DNA of 64,000 nt, from contig MNCI01012718.1 in assembly GCA_015680685.1 (NCBI GenBank), positions 1,177,883 to 1,241,882 on the forward strand, written 5' to 3'. The DNA is from Gnetum montanum. Lineage: Eukaryota > Streptophyta > Gnetopsida > Gnetales > Gnetaceae. A program made the translations under genes and the position numbers. Below are positions 1 to 11,822 of the stretch, piece by piece; position 1 is the stretch's first letter; each line of letters begins with the position of its first letter. The notes under the pieces were generated by a model. It did no database searches. It had not been told where the DNA came from and was given only the letters and a program-made list of their open reading frames with translations.

Positions 1-800
1 CCATAATGAGTGCTTGTAGCCCGTTAGAGGTTTTCCAAAGGGTGTGCTTTGAATTCCCATGTGTTTTTATTTTGTTTCCTTTTATATGGGAACCACACCA
101 TGCAAAGACCCATGCATTTTGTCCAATGAATGTGCTTTGAATCCTCATTTTTGTTTTTTGTTTTGAATGATGAGGGCCACACCATGCAAGGAAAATTTAC
201 CAATGAACTTCCTATTATGGGAGGATATTGGAGTGGTAAGAAGCTCATGAGAACACTCTTGTAGACAAGGGAATAGAAAATTATGAAGAATGTTGCATTC
301 CATTTGAAGTCACACCTTGTTCAAACTGTTGGGTCCTCCTCAAGTCCGAAAACTACACAAGTCACAAATTAATTAAAGTTGTTTTTAATGGAAAAGGGAT
401 TGCATGTTTCCAAAATAAGGAAAACCATTGAGTGGGTGGATGGGTGGATAACATGGATTCACTGCCTATTAAATGAAATGAAAGTATAATGTGACTTCCT
501 AGAATAGAAATGCTAATGTAGGAACTAGATATAATAGGTGGACCATAATATGCACCATCGTAAAGAGGAACAACTGCACTAGTATGTCCTGTGATAATAA
601 GATAGCTTATTAATGATAAGTAGAAAATAATTAAAAGATAAGTACATATATACATATATAAATAAATAAATAAATAAAAAGTAAGTAGGAATGGTCAAAC
701 ATATGAACGATGTTGTAAAATAAAAAGGTGTAAAACAAAAAATTTCAAAAACAACTGAGGAGCTAGTAGAGGTTGTTAGCATGGATGATGATCTCCCCCA
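1..800 (-). other. 3' non-coding region of element A with a doubled module
   Basis: There is no supportable gene here. The minus strand matches the stretch that follows integrase in elements C (28080-28920) and D (15160-15830). A module that begins near GCATGGTGTGG and ends near GAATTCAAAGCAC occurs twice in tandem (about 33-199), as it also does in C; D has it once. The polypurine tract, 3' LTR and any additional ORF would lie to the left of position 1. Confidence 0.7.
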
Positions 801-869
801 TGACTAAGCTGGGAGGAGGAGACCCAAAAAATGGAACGAGGTTGACCTTGTAATGAGAGGATAGTGACA

Positions 870-1960
870 CTAGTTCGATGGAGTTCATGGAAGGGTTTTA
901 ACTATTTCATATTGACTAACTGTGTTTTCATGGGATCCTTAGGTTTGTGTATAAGTTAGGCCCTAGAAGAAAAGTTTTGGAAACAATATAAGGTCCCTCC
1001 CACAATGTTTGAAACTTAGTACGTTGTGGTACATGTGTGGGGTTCTAGTAGAGTACCTTATCTCCACATTGAAATGTTACCTTTCAAATCCTAAGATCAT
1101 GATGTTTTTTATTATAGGCATTGTGTATTTTATTTGATGATAGGGCTACTAGTCAATTCTCATTTAGCACATTCAAATTGATGAGTCATTCTCGTTGTTC
1201 TAGTGATAAGTTAAGACCTAAGTCATTGGTGGTAAATAGTGTTCAGAGTTCTGCCTGAATTGGAAGTTTTGGTAGTTTCCCATACACTAACTCATAAGGA
1301 GAGTAGCCTATAGGAAATTTCCACGTTAAGAAATAATCCCAGAGGGCATCATTAAGTTTTTTGCTCCAATCCATCCTATATTTGCTAATAGTCCTGGTTA
1401 GGATCTTTGTAATCTCCCTATTTGTAACTTCAGCTTGCCCATTGGCTTGGGGGTAATAGGGTGTTGTAAATTTATGTTCGACCCCCAAGTGCTGCATAAG
1501 TTTATGAAAAGTATTACCCATAAAGTGAGTTCCATTATCCAAAATGAGTGCACATGGAACCCCAAACCTGTTCACGATTTGTTGTCGGACAAATCGTGTA
1601 GTGGTAGTTGAGGAATAGTCGGTGACGGCTACTGCGTCTACCCACTTGATACAGTAGTCTACTACGATGATGATATAGGGCTTCTAGTTGGACATGGATG
1701 CGATAAGGCCCATGAAGTTGATGCAACAAATGTCAAAGGGTTCTAGTGGCTAGATCCACTGTTGAGGTCCCTCCATTCGTGCTGTCATCCCACCATCTTT
1801 TTGACATCGTTCACAGGAGCGGACGAACCATTGAGCATCTCTGAAGAGTGTGGGCTAGTAATATCCTGGAAGAAGGATTTTAATGACCATGCATCCAGCA
1901 TAGTGGCCCCCACAAGGGCCCTCATGAGCATCTTGAAGGATGCGTAGTTTATCCTTATCA
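870..1960 (-). pseudogene. pol: Integrase domain of element A (decayed)
   Basis: This is a retroviral-type integrase, which would join the element cDNA to chromosomal DNA in the nucleus. The minus strand at 1243-1575 is open for 110 residues and contains LDNGTHF (second catalytic Asp), TTPYYPQANGQAEVTNREI (catalytic Glu in NREI) and the YSPYELVYGKLP tail of the core. The first catalytic Asp lies further upstream in VVDYC (about 1650-1665). The C-terminal part (about 890-1240) is frameshifted. The zinc-binding N-terminus at about 1770-1960 survives only in pieces. The family match to Athila integrase is clear and the copy is not functional. Confidence 0.85.
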
Positions 1961-2229
1961 GGGACGCACCATAGATCCAAGCCATCCACACATACCTTGT
2001 AAAGGTGTCCATTGATTTCCATGAAGTGCTTGGCCTTATGAAGAAATTGTTGCTTCTTTCGATGATCCCACTCCTTTGGAAATTCTTGTGTTAAGAGATA
2101 AGTAAGGATGTCACTAAACCAAGTTGATCCTATGGCCGTTTCCTTGGCGATTGCTCCAATAAAGAGAAGTTTATCTAGAAATTGGTTGGAGAGTGGCTCC
2201 TCCTCCTCTATGTTGTCCCATCGTAACTG

Positions 2230-3480
2230 AGATAAGTGGTCAACAACCACATTCTCAGTTTCCTTTTTTTCCACCATAGTAAGGTCAAATTCCTGAAGGA
2301 TCACGAGCCACCGTATGATACGGGGACTTACCGTTGGTTTGTTCATAAGGAATCGAATGGAACTGTGGTTAGTATGTACAAAGACCTTGTATTTGAGCAC
2401 ATAGTGTTGAAAATTTTCCAAGGTGAACACCATTGCCATAAATTCCTTTTTAGTGGTGGTGTAATTGAGCTGAGCACCCACAATGCTTCGGCTTGCACAG
2501 TGGATGTAATATGGATGTCGTTGGTCATCCAACTATGTGAGCACGGCTCCCAATGCATAATCAGGTGCATCCATCATGATGTGAAATTGTCTGGACTAGT
2601 CAGGTGCCTATAGAATTGGAGTCTCCATGAGTTTCTATTTTAGTATATGAAATGCAGACTCACATGCCCTAGTCCAGAAAAATAGAGTGTCCTTCTTTGT
2701 TAGTTCCACCAACGGCTTGGCGATCTTCGAGAAATTCTTGATGAAGCATTGGTAATAACCAGTGTGTCCAAGGAATGATTGGACATCTTTTACAGTGCTT
2801 GTTGACTAGTGATTCCTTGGATGATACTAATTTTTTCAGGGTCTACACCAATCCCTGCTTGTGAAATTCAATGCTATAGAACAATGCCCTCTTGGACCAT
2901 CAAGTGACTCTTTTGCCAGTTGAGCTGTAAATTTATTTTCACACATCTTTTTAAAACTTTCTCAAGGCAGTCCAAGGCTTGTTCAAACATTGCTCCATAG
3001 GTAGAGAAGTCATCCATGAAAACTTCTACCCCATTAATAATTTGTTGCTGAAAGATGCTAAGGACAAGGTGCTGGAATGTTGCAAGCGCATTGCATAGGC
3101 CAAAGGGCATCTTTTTATATGCAAAAGTCCCCCAGGGACTTGTAAATGTTGTCTTGGCCTGGTCTTCAGGCATGATTTGGATTTGATTATAGCCACTATA
3201 ACCATCCAAAAAGCTATAGTAACAATGCCCTACAATAGTATCCAACACTTGATCCACAAACGAAAGTGGGAAGTGGTCCTTAAAGGTTGCCATATTTAGT
3301 AGTCAGAAATCCATACAGACTCTCCATTTGTCATCCTTCTTTGGCACTATAACAAGTGGGCTAACCCATTCACTATTCATAATGGAATAGATGAACCCTA
3401 CTTTCAATAATTGTTCAATTTCATCCTTGATGATCTGCTTTAGTTTGGGGTTCAATCATCTTTGTAGCTATCATCATGGC
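2230..3480 (-). pseudogene. pol: Reverse transcriptase and RNase H of element A (decayed)
   Basis: This region would copy the element RNA into DNA and degrade the RNA strand. The palm and fingers are open at 2874-3293 (minus), with YSFLDGYSGYNQIQI, MPFGLCNA and the catalytic FMDDF at about 3002-3030. Both active-site Asp residues are intact, unlike in element C. RNase H follows (about 2230-2620) with MMDA, a TTTKKE stretch and VHTNHSSIRFL. The last motif is normally TDH, so the third acidic residue is Asn here, a change shared with element C. Stops and frame changes separate RT from RNase H. Confidence 0.88.
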
Positions 3481-3914
3481 TTCATGGAGGGGTCGATATA
3501 GATATGATGTTGGCATATCCTAGGATCAACTCCTGTTAATTTAGGATATGACCATGTGAAAGCAGCCACCCATTTGTTCACCATCTTTAGCAATCTCTTC
3601 TTTTGTTCAAGAGCAAGAGTGGCATTGATGATTACTGGCTTGCCCTTCTACAAGAATGCATATTCCAAATTGGCTGGGAAGGTTTTTAGTTCCAGGGGTT
3701 CCTGTCTAAAGCTTTTAGGGATCTATAGCTTTCCCCAATCATCATTTTCATCAATAGTGGAGACTTGTTGATGGACCTTTTCCAGTTCATCCATGCTTTC
3801 CATATAGGCACATACAAGGCCCTCAGATAATTTCATGCATAAAGTGTTGTTATCAGGGTTAGTGGTCAACCACTGGGTGCCTTCTTAATTAGTGGCTGCT
3901 ACGTATAGATATTG

Positions 3915-3928
3915 TTGAACTTGTGTTA
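3915..3928 (-). other. Deletion junction: protease domain missing in element A
   Basis: Gag C-terminal sequence ending in MLTQ is followed directly by the VQQYLY stretch. In element C these two are separated by about 530 bp that encode the aspartic protease. The DSG active site is therefore absent from A. Both C flanks contain a GTT-rich match at the breakpoints (catGTTGTg and ctGTTCAAC), which suggests a short-homology deletion. Confidence 0.7.
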
Positions 3929-6400
3929 GCATGATGGTTTGTATTTTAGGGGGGTAGAGATGATTGGAGGTTCAGAGGCACTAGCCATAGGTGAATGTAA
4001 AGTTATGTTTGGGATATTGGGCCAGAGAAAAGGGTGTTTTCATGGTTTTGGTTCTAGTCCACTTAGCAGAGAAGTTGGTTGTAAGTTAACAACCCTCGTG
4101 GCATTACGTTGCTGTGGTTGTGGTGGTATTTCTCCCTGCATAGGTGGAGTAGGAGGTAGCTGAGTGGAGGGCTGATGAGTAGGTATGGCAGGAGAAGATG
4201 ATGAAGGATAGTATAGATGTGGGTTCTCCCTCCTAGGTGATGGAGACTGTGTTCAGAAGTATTTCGATGGGTAGTAATGATTTTGAAATGGTGTGTGACT
4301 AGAAGAGTCCCGCGGAGAGACTAGTCGCTAAGTGTAGTACCCATAAGGATCTGGCTGCCAATAAGGATACTGCTGCCTTGGAGGTGGCATCCCCCATGAT
4401 TGTGGATGTTGCCATTTCTGGTAATACTGGTAAGGTTATGATGACACTCCACTTGGATAATATCCCTATTGCTTGTGGAACTACCTGGGATTGCCTTATG
4501 GATAAGGCAATCTTCGGGGTGTTTACCTTTTTGTCAAACAAGCATTCAATGCATACACCCCAGACTCTTGTAAATGTGACACCATCGAGCAACACCCCTT
4601 AGGATGTTTGTACTGGCATATGTCACATCCATCATCCTCCTCTATGTCAAAATATATGACCCATTCTACCGCAACAACTTTGCCCTTATCTTTATGGTAG
4701 GCATGTTCAGCTTCTCTTCTCCTATGTCGATCTAGATCATTACTTCGCTCTTTGGATTCCTCTGCAATTTTCAGGATACTTTGGAACCTTTCATCCAAAG
4801 AATCCCACATCTTGTTAATCTTGGCTAAAATTTTAGAAGCAAATTTTTGTATGGGCAAGGTTTTTTAGTTCACTGCTACCTCTAGTGGTGATTCATCCTC
4901 ATCTTCACAAAATTGAACCTTCTTCTTTCGGATGGAAGGATTCGATTATATTCTTCTATGCTTTCCTTTTTCCTTAGTTCCCTCTCTTCTTTGGCTACCT
5001 GCTTGATTAGAAGTTGTAGTTTATGGGTCCTTAACTCAGATAGCCACCCTTGCGCATAAACACCAAGGGTCTTTCTTGTTTCAAAGTGAAGCCCATCTAT
5101 GATATGGTAGAGCTATTCCTGCTGAGAGTAGCCATGACCAGGGCATCAGTGTAACAATGAGTAATATCTATCCATGGATGCATCCAAGGGTTCATGACCA
5201 TCCTATTTCCACCCTTGAATCTGTCATCTCATATTAGACACCCTAGAGTAGGTTTGGTATTTATCATTGAAGATTTCCAACATCGTACTCCATCGTCTAA
5301 TTGATTCTACTTTCAAAGATCGACATCAGCTTTCCACTTTCCTAATGAGTGTTTGGGGGAATAGCTTGAGTTTCTACCAATCATTGTCTATATTTTGTAA
5401 GGTGTAGGCATCACGAAATGCTTGCAAGTGAGTTTGCGAATCACAGTTATCTTGCCCTTCAAATCTGGGGATGTTGTTCATGTCAAGGCGCTTGATCCGA
5501 CTACCTTTCGAGTGCCTACTAGGTATTTAAACAACCTTGGCTATGTTAAGCATGCTTCAAGCAGCCAGTAGTGGTTCATCTAAGTCATAGTCCTACTGAT
5601 AGCCACAATGTCTATGACAATTTTGACTGCCTCTCCTTTCTTGATAGTGAGACTTGCATGATTGGTCATGCTTTTCCTCCCATCGTCCCCGTTGGTCCTT
5701 GCAATCCTATCGGTCTTTTCGATCGCCATCACCCCGATCCTTCCTACTATGGTTGCGATCAGAGTCAGAACCTAGTGAAGACAAAGTGGAATGAGAAGAT
5801 GAAGAAGAGGGAGGAGAACTACCACTGCCCCGGTGTCGATCTCCTCCTCTACTCTGATGAAAACCCTAATGTTCACGTCCATCTTTCCCTTTGTCACGAT
5901 CTTTCTTGCTCGATCCCCCATCATCCTGGGGCTCCTAGTCACTTGATTATTTACTTTGAATGATGGACTAAATGATCTGATGCATTGGAGGAGGTTCGGC
6001 CGAATGGGAATCGTGAAAAACAAGTTCCTCATCGTCATGCTGGTCTTGCAAGAATAAAGGGTTACTGAACTATTTTCCTTTTATGTGTTCATGGTGTTTC
6101 ACCTATTGTTGGTCGCATGCACGTTGTGCCTCATTTGGATGATAGTCTCGGTAGTCATGATCCTCCATTATGTATTCCACACCGCGGCCTTGAATGCCCA
6201 GTTTGGCAAGAGTTTGAAGTAGCATTCTAGGAACCGATCGATCAAGAGGTAATATGATGTTGCCCTCAATGTCCCGCCATTGCAGATGCTCATCCTAATG
6301 TAGGATAAAGGTGAAGTTGGGGATATACTTGTCTAGATGTGCATATACCACCTGGCATTCTTGCAGCATTGGTGGGTTGGATCTATCTCGCCTGTGAGAA
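3929..6400 (-). pseudogene. gag: gag of element A (decayed)
   Basis: This would encode the capsid/nucleocapsid protein that packages element RNA. The capsid-like core lies at about 5050-5560; for example, the minus strand reads the family's DMNNIPRF segment near 5470-5490. A zinc knuckle CDICQYKHPKGCC lies at about 4592-4628, with the spacing C-X2-C-X3-H-X3/4-C. The same knuckle occurs in B and D. A charged stretch precedes it and a Pro/Gln-rich tail (about 3950-4350) follows. Many stops and frame changes interrupt it. The N-terminal third (about 5570-6400) can be recognised only by similarity to D and B. Confidence 0.8.
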
Positions 6401-6552
6401 GAAGACATTCTTGATGTTAGATAACAACTAAACTGGTGTGCCTTATTCTTTTACGTAAGTTGCCTAGTGTGCATAGATTTCACTATCTTGGGTCTGTTCC
6501 AACAAAGTGAATGATGATCTTACTAAGACTAGATAGCACATGTAAGACTAAC

Positions 6553-6572
6553 AGTCCCTGGCAACGGTGCCA
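6553..6572 (-). other. Primer binding site of element A (tRNA-Asp)
   Basis: On the minus strand the sequence is TGGCACCGTTGCCAGGGACT, one base after the LTR end. It matches the complement of the plant tRNA-Asp 3' end (TGGCGCCGTTGCCGGGGA) with two differences in the first 18 positions. Of the four Athila copies here it is the closest match, and tRNA-Asp priming is typical of Athila elements. Confidence 0.85.
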
Positions 6573-6573
6573 A

Positions 6574-7469
6574 TGATGAGCAGTGAGGTACCCTTACTCC
6601 CAACCATACAAATCATGGGTGTTCACGCGCAACTTGGTTGAATTCTGTAGACTGCAAGCACTTACGTATACCAAATTCTAGCTAGCAAAACCTTAGTTAG
6701 AATGATCTTTTTCTTTCCAATCTCACCTATGATATTCTAAAGTGCTGGTTGAGTGAGATTGAGGCAAATGATTTTTATCAGTTTTCTTTTTATCTTTAAA
6801 GGTATAATTCTTTTAATATAGGAAATGGAAAGTTGTGTAATTTGTAATTGTTCTACTCTATCACTTAACTCTCCCTAGCATAAGCAACCGATCCCATCTT
6901 CCATGCACATCTTGAGCATATCCTCACCATTTTTGGGTTACCAGACGTTAAGCATCACTGGGTTACGAAGTGTTCGATATATGTTTGAGATGGTCATGCC
7001 TATGGTTCTCATAAAATATGAAAAGGACAATAACCATAAAGTAATAACAATAAAAGCTTTTGGAATTATTTAAGTGTTGAAATATGAAAATGTTTTAATG
7101 CTTAACTGATTAAATCCAAATGCTACAAGGAATGCTCGAAAATCTCGTCTTTATTGTTGATCATGCTAATGGGCTTGGGTACATTAGTGCTCGAATAAAG
7201 AGTCGTACACCTTTCTCACACTTTTTGCGGGAACTTGGAAAATATTCTAACTTATACGGAAACAAACTGCAAGAACATCACTACAATTAACTCAAAAGAT
7301 GTTATAAATCCTGTAGGTGCACGCATATTGATAGCAAAAGACAAACTCTGCGTTAACGAGGTCACGTTAATGCATGAATGGATGTGTCGATGGGGTCACA
7401 TCACCATGGCCGCATCAACAAGGAACCGTTGACGTGGCCCAGTCAATGCATCAACTAAACACTTGATCA
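6574..7469 (-). repeat. 5' LTR of element A
   Basis: The 896 bp LTR begins (minus strand) TGATCAAGTG at 7469 and ends CTCATCA at 6574, directly before the primer site. Its first 60 bases resemble the start of element C's LTR (TGATGAAGTG...). Like the other Athila LTRs here it carries two copies of a TTGGTAAYCC-type motif spaced 26 bp apart (around 6933 and 6959, seen reversed on the plus strand). Confidence 0.85.
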
Positions 7470-8739
7470 ATCTCTAAAAGAATAGTGCAATAGCAACTGT
7501 GCCTAATAATAATCTATCCATTTTTCCTCTCCTATTCTTGGAGCTACTTTAAATCTAGGATATGTTCTAATAATAATTAATTATCGTCGAGTCCTCCACA
7601 CTAGTGCCTCTTTGTTTTTAGAACTAAATGTAAAATATTTTACAACATTTAGTGATGAAATTCCTTCCATTTGCAATGGTCTCTTTTGATATGCATTGAT
7701 AAGGGATGTGTATGTTTTAGGATCCTCATCTTCATTTGCAACTAGTATAACATTTTTATAGATATGTGTGGACACATTTATAGTATAAAATGTTTTACTT
7801 AAAAAATTTTAGCATATCATGTGCAACTAAAGTGAGTTAGTCACAAAAGAAAGAAACTTATAGAAAGAAAAGAAAAGAAAAGAGACTACAAAGTTCCTTA
7901 TTGTGTTGAGTTATATAATCTTTTGCTAATTTTTTAGAAAGTTGAACATAAAATTATTAGTCCTCTTGGTCCCATTAAGCATATGAAGTTTATTTCTATA
8001 ACTTTTAATTTTCATAGATGCTTTTTTGTTGAAATCAACCTTCTTAATCATAAAAAAGAATTGGTATTACAAGCAAGATGAAAGACTTATATTCAACCAA
8101 TTACATATTATAATCTTCCTAATTCTTGTAATCTTTGCCATCGTGAAGGACATTTATTTAATGCTTGTCCTTTTCTGCTCAAGAAACAATATTCTAAAGA
8201 AAAAATGTGTTAAAGTTGAAGACACAACAAATCAAGTTAATGTTAATGATAAAAATCTAGAGAATATGGAAGCTCTTGTGCATATTTTTACTACTACTAG
8301 AGATAGTATTAAGTTGCCTAGATAGATAGCTCATAAGCTAAATTTTTCCTTGTTTAAAAAGAATACTATCAACTCAAAGATTAAAATCAATGTCAACAAG
8401 AAGATTATTGTTGATGGTGAAAAGTCTCGATGTAAGATCCATAACAAGCAATGGGATAAAGATTTTCTACCAGTGATACCACTTTCTTGCTTTAATACAA
8501 ATATTAGTATTTAGCTACAACTATCTATGTCGAATCCTTTTTCTATTTTAAGTTTAAGCATGAATGTTGAAAAGTGATGTAAATTTTGTTTAGACTAGGA
8601 CCTTCCTCCTTTTTAACAATTAATTTTCTTCACTTAGTTTTTTAATGTACCAATTGTAAGGTTGTTCACCTAAGTAGACAATCTAAAATTAGAAAGTTTT
8701 TTCTTACCTTATTTTTTTTCAACTCATTATCTTATAATG
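7470..8739. other. Unassigned host DNA between elements A and B
   Basis: This AT-rich stretch lies between the right end of A and the left end of B. Apart from the knuckle fragment at 8025-8230, I see only short simple runs, such as the AAAG-rich run at 7865-7885. No intact gene is supportable. Confidence 0.6.
8025..8230 (+). pseudogene. Zinc-knuckle fragment of a gag-like/LINE ORF1-like protein
   Basis: In the frame starting at 8025 the sequence reads FVEINL..., one stop (about 8077), then ITYYNLPNSCNLCHREGHLFNACPF. This contains a canonical C-X2-C-X4-H-X4-C knuckle at 8127-8168. The arrangement of a short beta segment, a 'YxNLP' lead-in and the knuckle resembles plant LINE ORF1 proteins of the DUF4283/zf-CCHC_4 type. 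The knuckle differs from the spacing used by both LTR lineages in this window. It is a fragment with a stop on each side. The LINE assignment is from family memory only. Confidence 0.5.
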
Positions 8740-9624
8740 TGATGAGTAGTGAGGTACCCCTACACTTAACCATACGAATACGAGTGTTTCATGCACGATC
8801 TAGTTGAATTCCAAGGACTAAGTGCTTATGCGCCCTTGTGGAACAAGGATGGGTTGATTGATTGTTGTCTTCCCAAACTTACTTGTATGTCACGATTGTG
8901 TTGTTAAGTAAGCTTGAGGCATATGATTTTTATATCTTTTATGTTTTTATGTTCTATGCTAATAGGGAAAGAGAGAGATAACTAGGTGACTAATTTAACT
9001 TAACTACTCATTAACTAACTCCTAACTAATCCTAACACCAGCATCCATTCACCCTTGTTGTACACATCCTGAACCAGTGCAACACTGTTGGGATTACCAA
9101 ACGCTAATCGTTACTAGGTTACCAAACATTACATGCATGCTCGAAGTGGTCATGCTTTTGTACTTTAACGATTTGCTTAATTGATCAAAATGAATTTCTG
9201 TGCTAATAAAAAAAATGTAAAGTGCATAAAATAAAATAAAATAAAATAAATGCATAAGAAAATAAAATAAAAGAAATGCGTAAGAAAATAAATCTCAAGT
9301 GCTACAAAGATGAATCAAAGAGCTCATCTTTATTGCCGTACACAAGGTGTGCTCAGGTACACAATGCTCGAATAAAGATCCATCCATACTTAGACCTCTT
9401 ACTGTAGGCACTTGAAAAATACTCTAACTTTCAAACAGACTAGGAGAGTTTCGCTAGTTTTCTCCTAAAAGACTTCCTTCCAATTGTGCGCCTGGGCACT
9501 ATATTTATAGGCTTGGGAGAAACTACTTTAATAATTAGAATAACTGCTAAACTAACTACTAGAGTAACCTCTCTAATAATTAGAATAACTACTAGAGTAA
9601 CCGCTATAGTAAATGCTCTCATCA
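8740..9624 (-). repeat. 3' LTR of element B
   Basis: The 885 bp LTR starts (minus) TGATGAGAGC at 9624 and ends CTCATCA at 8740. It matches 35632-36560. The U3 start carries repeats of a CTAATAATTAGAGTAAC-type unit (about 9520-9620). The paired TTGGTAAYCC motif with 26 bp spacing is at about 9089-9125 (seen reversed). An A-rich run of AAATA units is at 9225-9290. The LTR is shorter than its partner mainly because it has fewer U3 repeat units. Confidence 0.88.
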
Positions 9625-10866
9625 TACCCCCACGATTGAATGAAAACTCGTCCTCGAGTATAGAAGAAAAGAAACAAGTTCTTTACAAAATATTGAGAAG
9701 GTATGGGATTATTGACTAACTGAAAATTGATGATGGAATGGGATGACAAACTCAACATGCCCAATGAACGGATCAATAAGCATATTACAACATTAGTTTT
9801 CATGACCATTGTGGTGAACACTTGTACATAAATGACATCCAAGCCTTTATTTGACAGCTTGTAGAAAAAGAGAGAGAAAGAAAATGAAGCATGTTGTCGC
9901 CAATGCTAAGATTGTGCCTTCCTTTATTTATCCATAGCCATGCCACTAGACTTGCTCCTTTTGTAAATGTTCCAATTTTGGTCCATCTTGAGTGCTTCCT
10001 CCAAGCCTAGTCCATTGTTTGTATGATTACCATATGCACATACAACACAGTCACAAATGAGCAAGGATAGATAAACCACACTGCAATTGATACCTTGCCT
10101 CAATATGAAGTGCATTAGTTGAGTTATGGTTATGGAAGAAACTGGTTCAGAGATTTATCATAGGTGACTACCCAAGGTGTAGGGGTTAGGTAAATAGTAA
10201 AATGGAGAAAATTGAAAAATTTGTGCCACGGCTCCCACGACTAAGAGAAAACCTCCATTAGCTATAAGATGTAAAAATATGAGGAACAAGAAATATGGGA
10301 AAAAATAACAATGACAACGCCAATAAAATGGATGTTAGCACCCTTCTCATCCAAGCACCCAAGAGAATAGCCAACACAAATGCATCGAATCCCCTTGAAG
10401 TCACACCCTTCTCATCCTTTGAGTCTTTCCTTGGTTTAAAAAATACCTAGCCACAAATTCATTAATAAATTTACTTAGAAAAAGGGGACTGTACAGTTCC
10501 AAGCCAAAGGAGACCATAGAGTTGTATGGATGATTGGATGGCGTGGGCTCATTGCCTGTTTTACCAAAAGAACCATACCTTAATATCAGCATCATAATTC
10601 AAAGGTAAAAACCAAACATTAGCAATCAATATGATATAATGCAATCCACCATCATGAGCAGTTATTGGATGACAAATAAAAGTAAATCAAGCAAACAAAG
10701 AAATAGTAAAAACATGAATGATGGTGTAAACCAAAAATAAGAAAAGTTGGGAAAATGTGTAACACAAAAATTCAAAAAGAACTAAGGGCCTAAAATGGTT
10801 AGCATAGGTGGCCATCTCCCCCATTACTAAGTTGGAAGGATGAGATCTGAAATAGTGAGAAAGGTT
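9625..10866 (-). other. 3' non-coding region and polypurine tract of element B
   Basis: The minus strand immediately before the LTR reads CTCGAGGACGAG, a T-rich stretch, then a G-run (about 9625-9660). This is the same pre-LTR signature as in C and D and contains the probable polypurine tract. The remainder aligns with D 15160-17060. The last coding triplets of integrase join the segment at 17841 across the D insertion. No additional ORF like that of element C is present. Confidence 0.75.
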
Positions 10867-10871
10867 GTCCA
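10867..10871. repeat. Target site duplication of D, left copy (TCCAT)
   Basis: TCCAT directly precedes the D LTR and recurs at 17836-17840 directly after the other LTR. Both copies belong to element B sequence, which resumes across the insertion. Confidence 0.9.
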
Positions 10872-11677
10872 TTTATGGGACGCAATATCGCATGGGCTGC
10901 GATATCGCGTCTTTCCATGCGATATCGCGTACGCGATATCGTAGCCCGCCTTCAATTCTATAAATAAGAGCTAGCTCTCCATTGTTTCTCCATCTAGATC
11001 TAGACCATAGGCAAACTCTTACCATTTTTCCATTCCAGAGTTAGAATAATTTCCATGTGCCTATAGTAGGAGTCCCAAAGTGAGTAGATCTTTATTCGAG
11101 CAATTTTGTACCTGAGCACACAATTGTGTATGGCACTAAAGATGAACTTTTGGATAAACCTTGTAGTGCATGGACTAAGCTAATGAGGATTTAATTACTA
11201 TTGATTGTTTAAATTTTTTCTTAGGACTTAATCTCTCTCAACCCTCAACTCTCATAGTTAAGTGCATTCAGTACGACCACTTCGAGCACGTGCGTTACGC
11301 TTGGTAATCCCAATAACGAATAGCGTTTGGTAATCCCAGAAATAGTGCATTAGTTCAAGGTGTGAAACGGTAAGTGGGAACGGATACTGATGCTAGGATG
11401 GTTAGAGCTTAGTTAGTTAAAGTTAGTTACTTAGTCTCTTCACCCTTTCCTCTCTTAGCATAGGCGATAAAAACATAAAAGATATAAAAATCACATGCCT
11501 CAAGCTTACTTAACCATTCAACTGTGACAAATACAAGTAAGCTTGGGAGGACAACGATTGATTAACCTTAAGTATTCCATAAGGCATGTAGGCACTTAGT
11601 CTGCAGAGTTTGACCGAATCACACGTGTAACGCTCGTATTTGTATGGTTAAGTGTAGGGGTTCCTCTCCACTCATCA
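10872..11677 (+). repeat. 5' LTR of element D
   Basis: The 806 bp LTR begins TTATGGGACG (the 3' copy reads TGATGGGACG, so the terminal TG is mutated) and ends CATCA. The U3 contains four GCGATATCGC-type palindromes (10881, 10898, 10918, 10932). A TATA-like TATAAATAAGAG is at about 10961-10972. Two TTGGTAATCCCA motifs lie at 11301 and 11327. Confidence 0.92.
10881..10941 (+). promoter_or_regulatory. Palindrome array in the U3 of D
   Basis: Four copies of the 10-bp palindrome GCGATATCGC (one or two with a single change) lie within 61 bp at starts 10881, 10898, 10918 and 10932, about 20-80 bp upstream of the TATA-like box. The 3' LTR keeps two degraded copies (17074, 17091). The position upstream of the core promoter fits a protein-binding site array; no factor is known to me. 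Confidence 0.6.
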
Positions 11678-11678
11678 T

Positions 11679-11698
11679 TGGCACCATTTCTGGGGACT
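11679..11698 (+). other. Primer binding site of element D (tRNA-Asp-like)
   Basis: TGGCACCATTTCTGGGGACT lies one base after the LTR. It retains the tRNA-Asp pattern with several substitutions relative to the copy in element A. Confidence 0.75.
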
Positions 11699-11822
11699 AA
11701 GTTGTTTGTGCGCTAAGTAGAACATAGGAAATCATCCACATCATTGGGAAGCTTAAACGAACCCTTATGGTTAATTAGAAGAAAATTTAAACAACATTCA
11801 ATAGCACACCGACAAGATAACA

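Larger units (their letters stand above)
1..7469 (-). mobile_element. Element A: Athila-type Ty3/gypsy retrotransposon, 3' end outside window
   Basis: Read on the minus strand, the order is 5' LTR (6574-7469), primer binding site (6553-6572), gag, reverse transcriptase, RNase H, integrase and 3' non-coding DNA running off the left edge. The primer site matches the 3' end of plant tRNA-Asp, and the RT and integrase motifs (FMDDF, NGTHF, NREI) are of the Athila lineage. The protease domain is missing. Stops and frameshifts break every domain, so it is a dead copy. The five bases right of the LTR (7470-7474, ATCTC) should recur left of the window next to the 3' LTR. Confidence 0.93.

Noticed and set aside
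3939-4163. Plus-strand frame within gag of element A as a gene
   Set aside because: It is the opposite strand of the gag tail of A; the same applies to the plus-strand frames at 1762-1947, 2236-2613 and 5571-5963.
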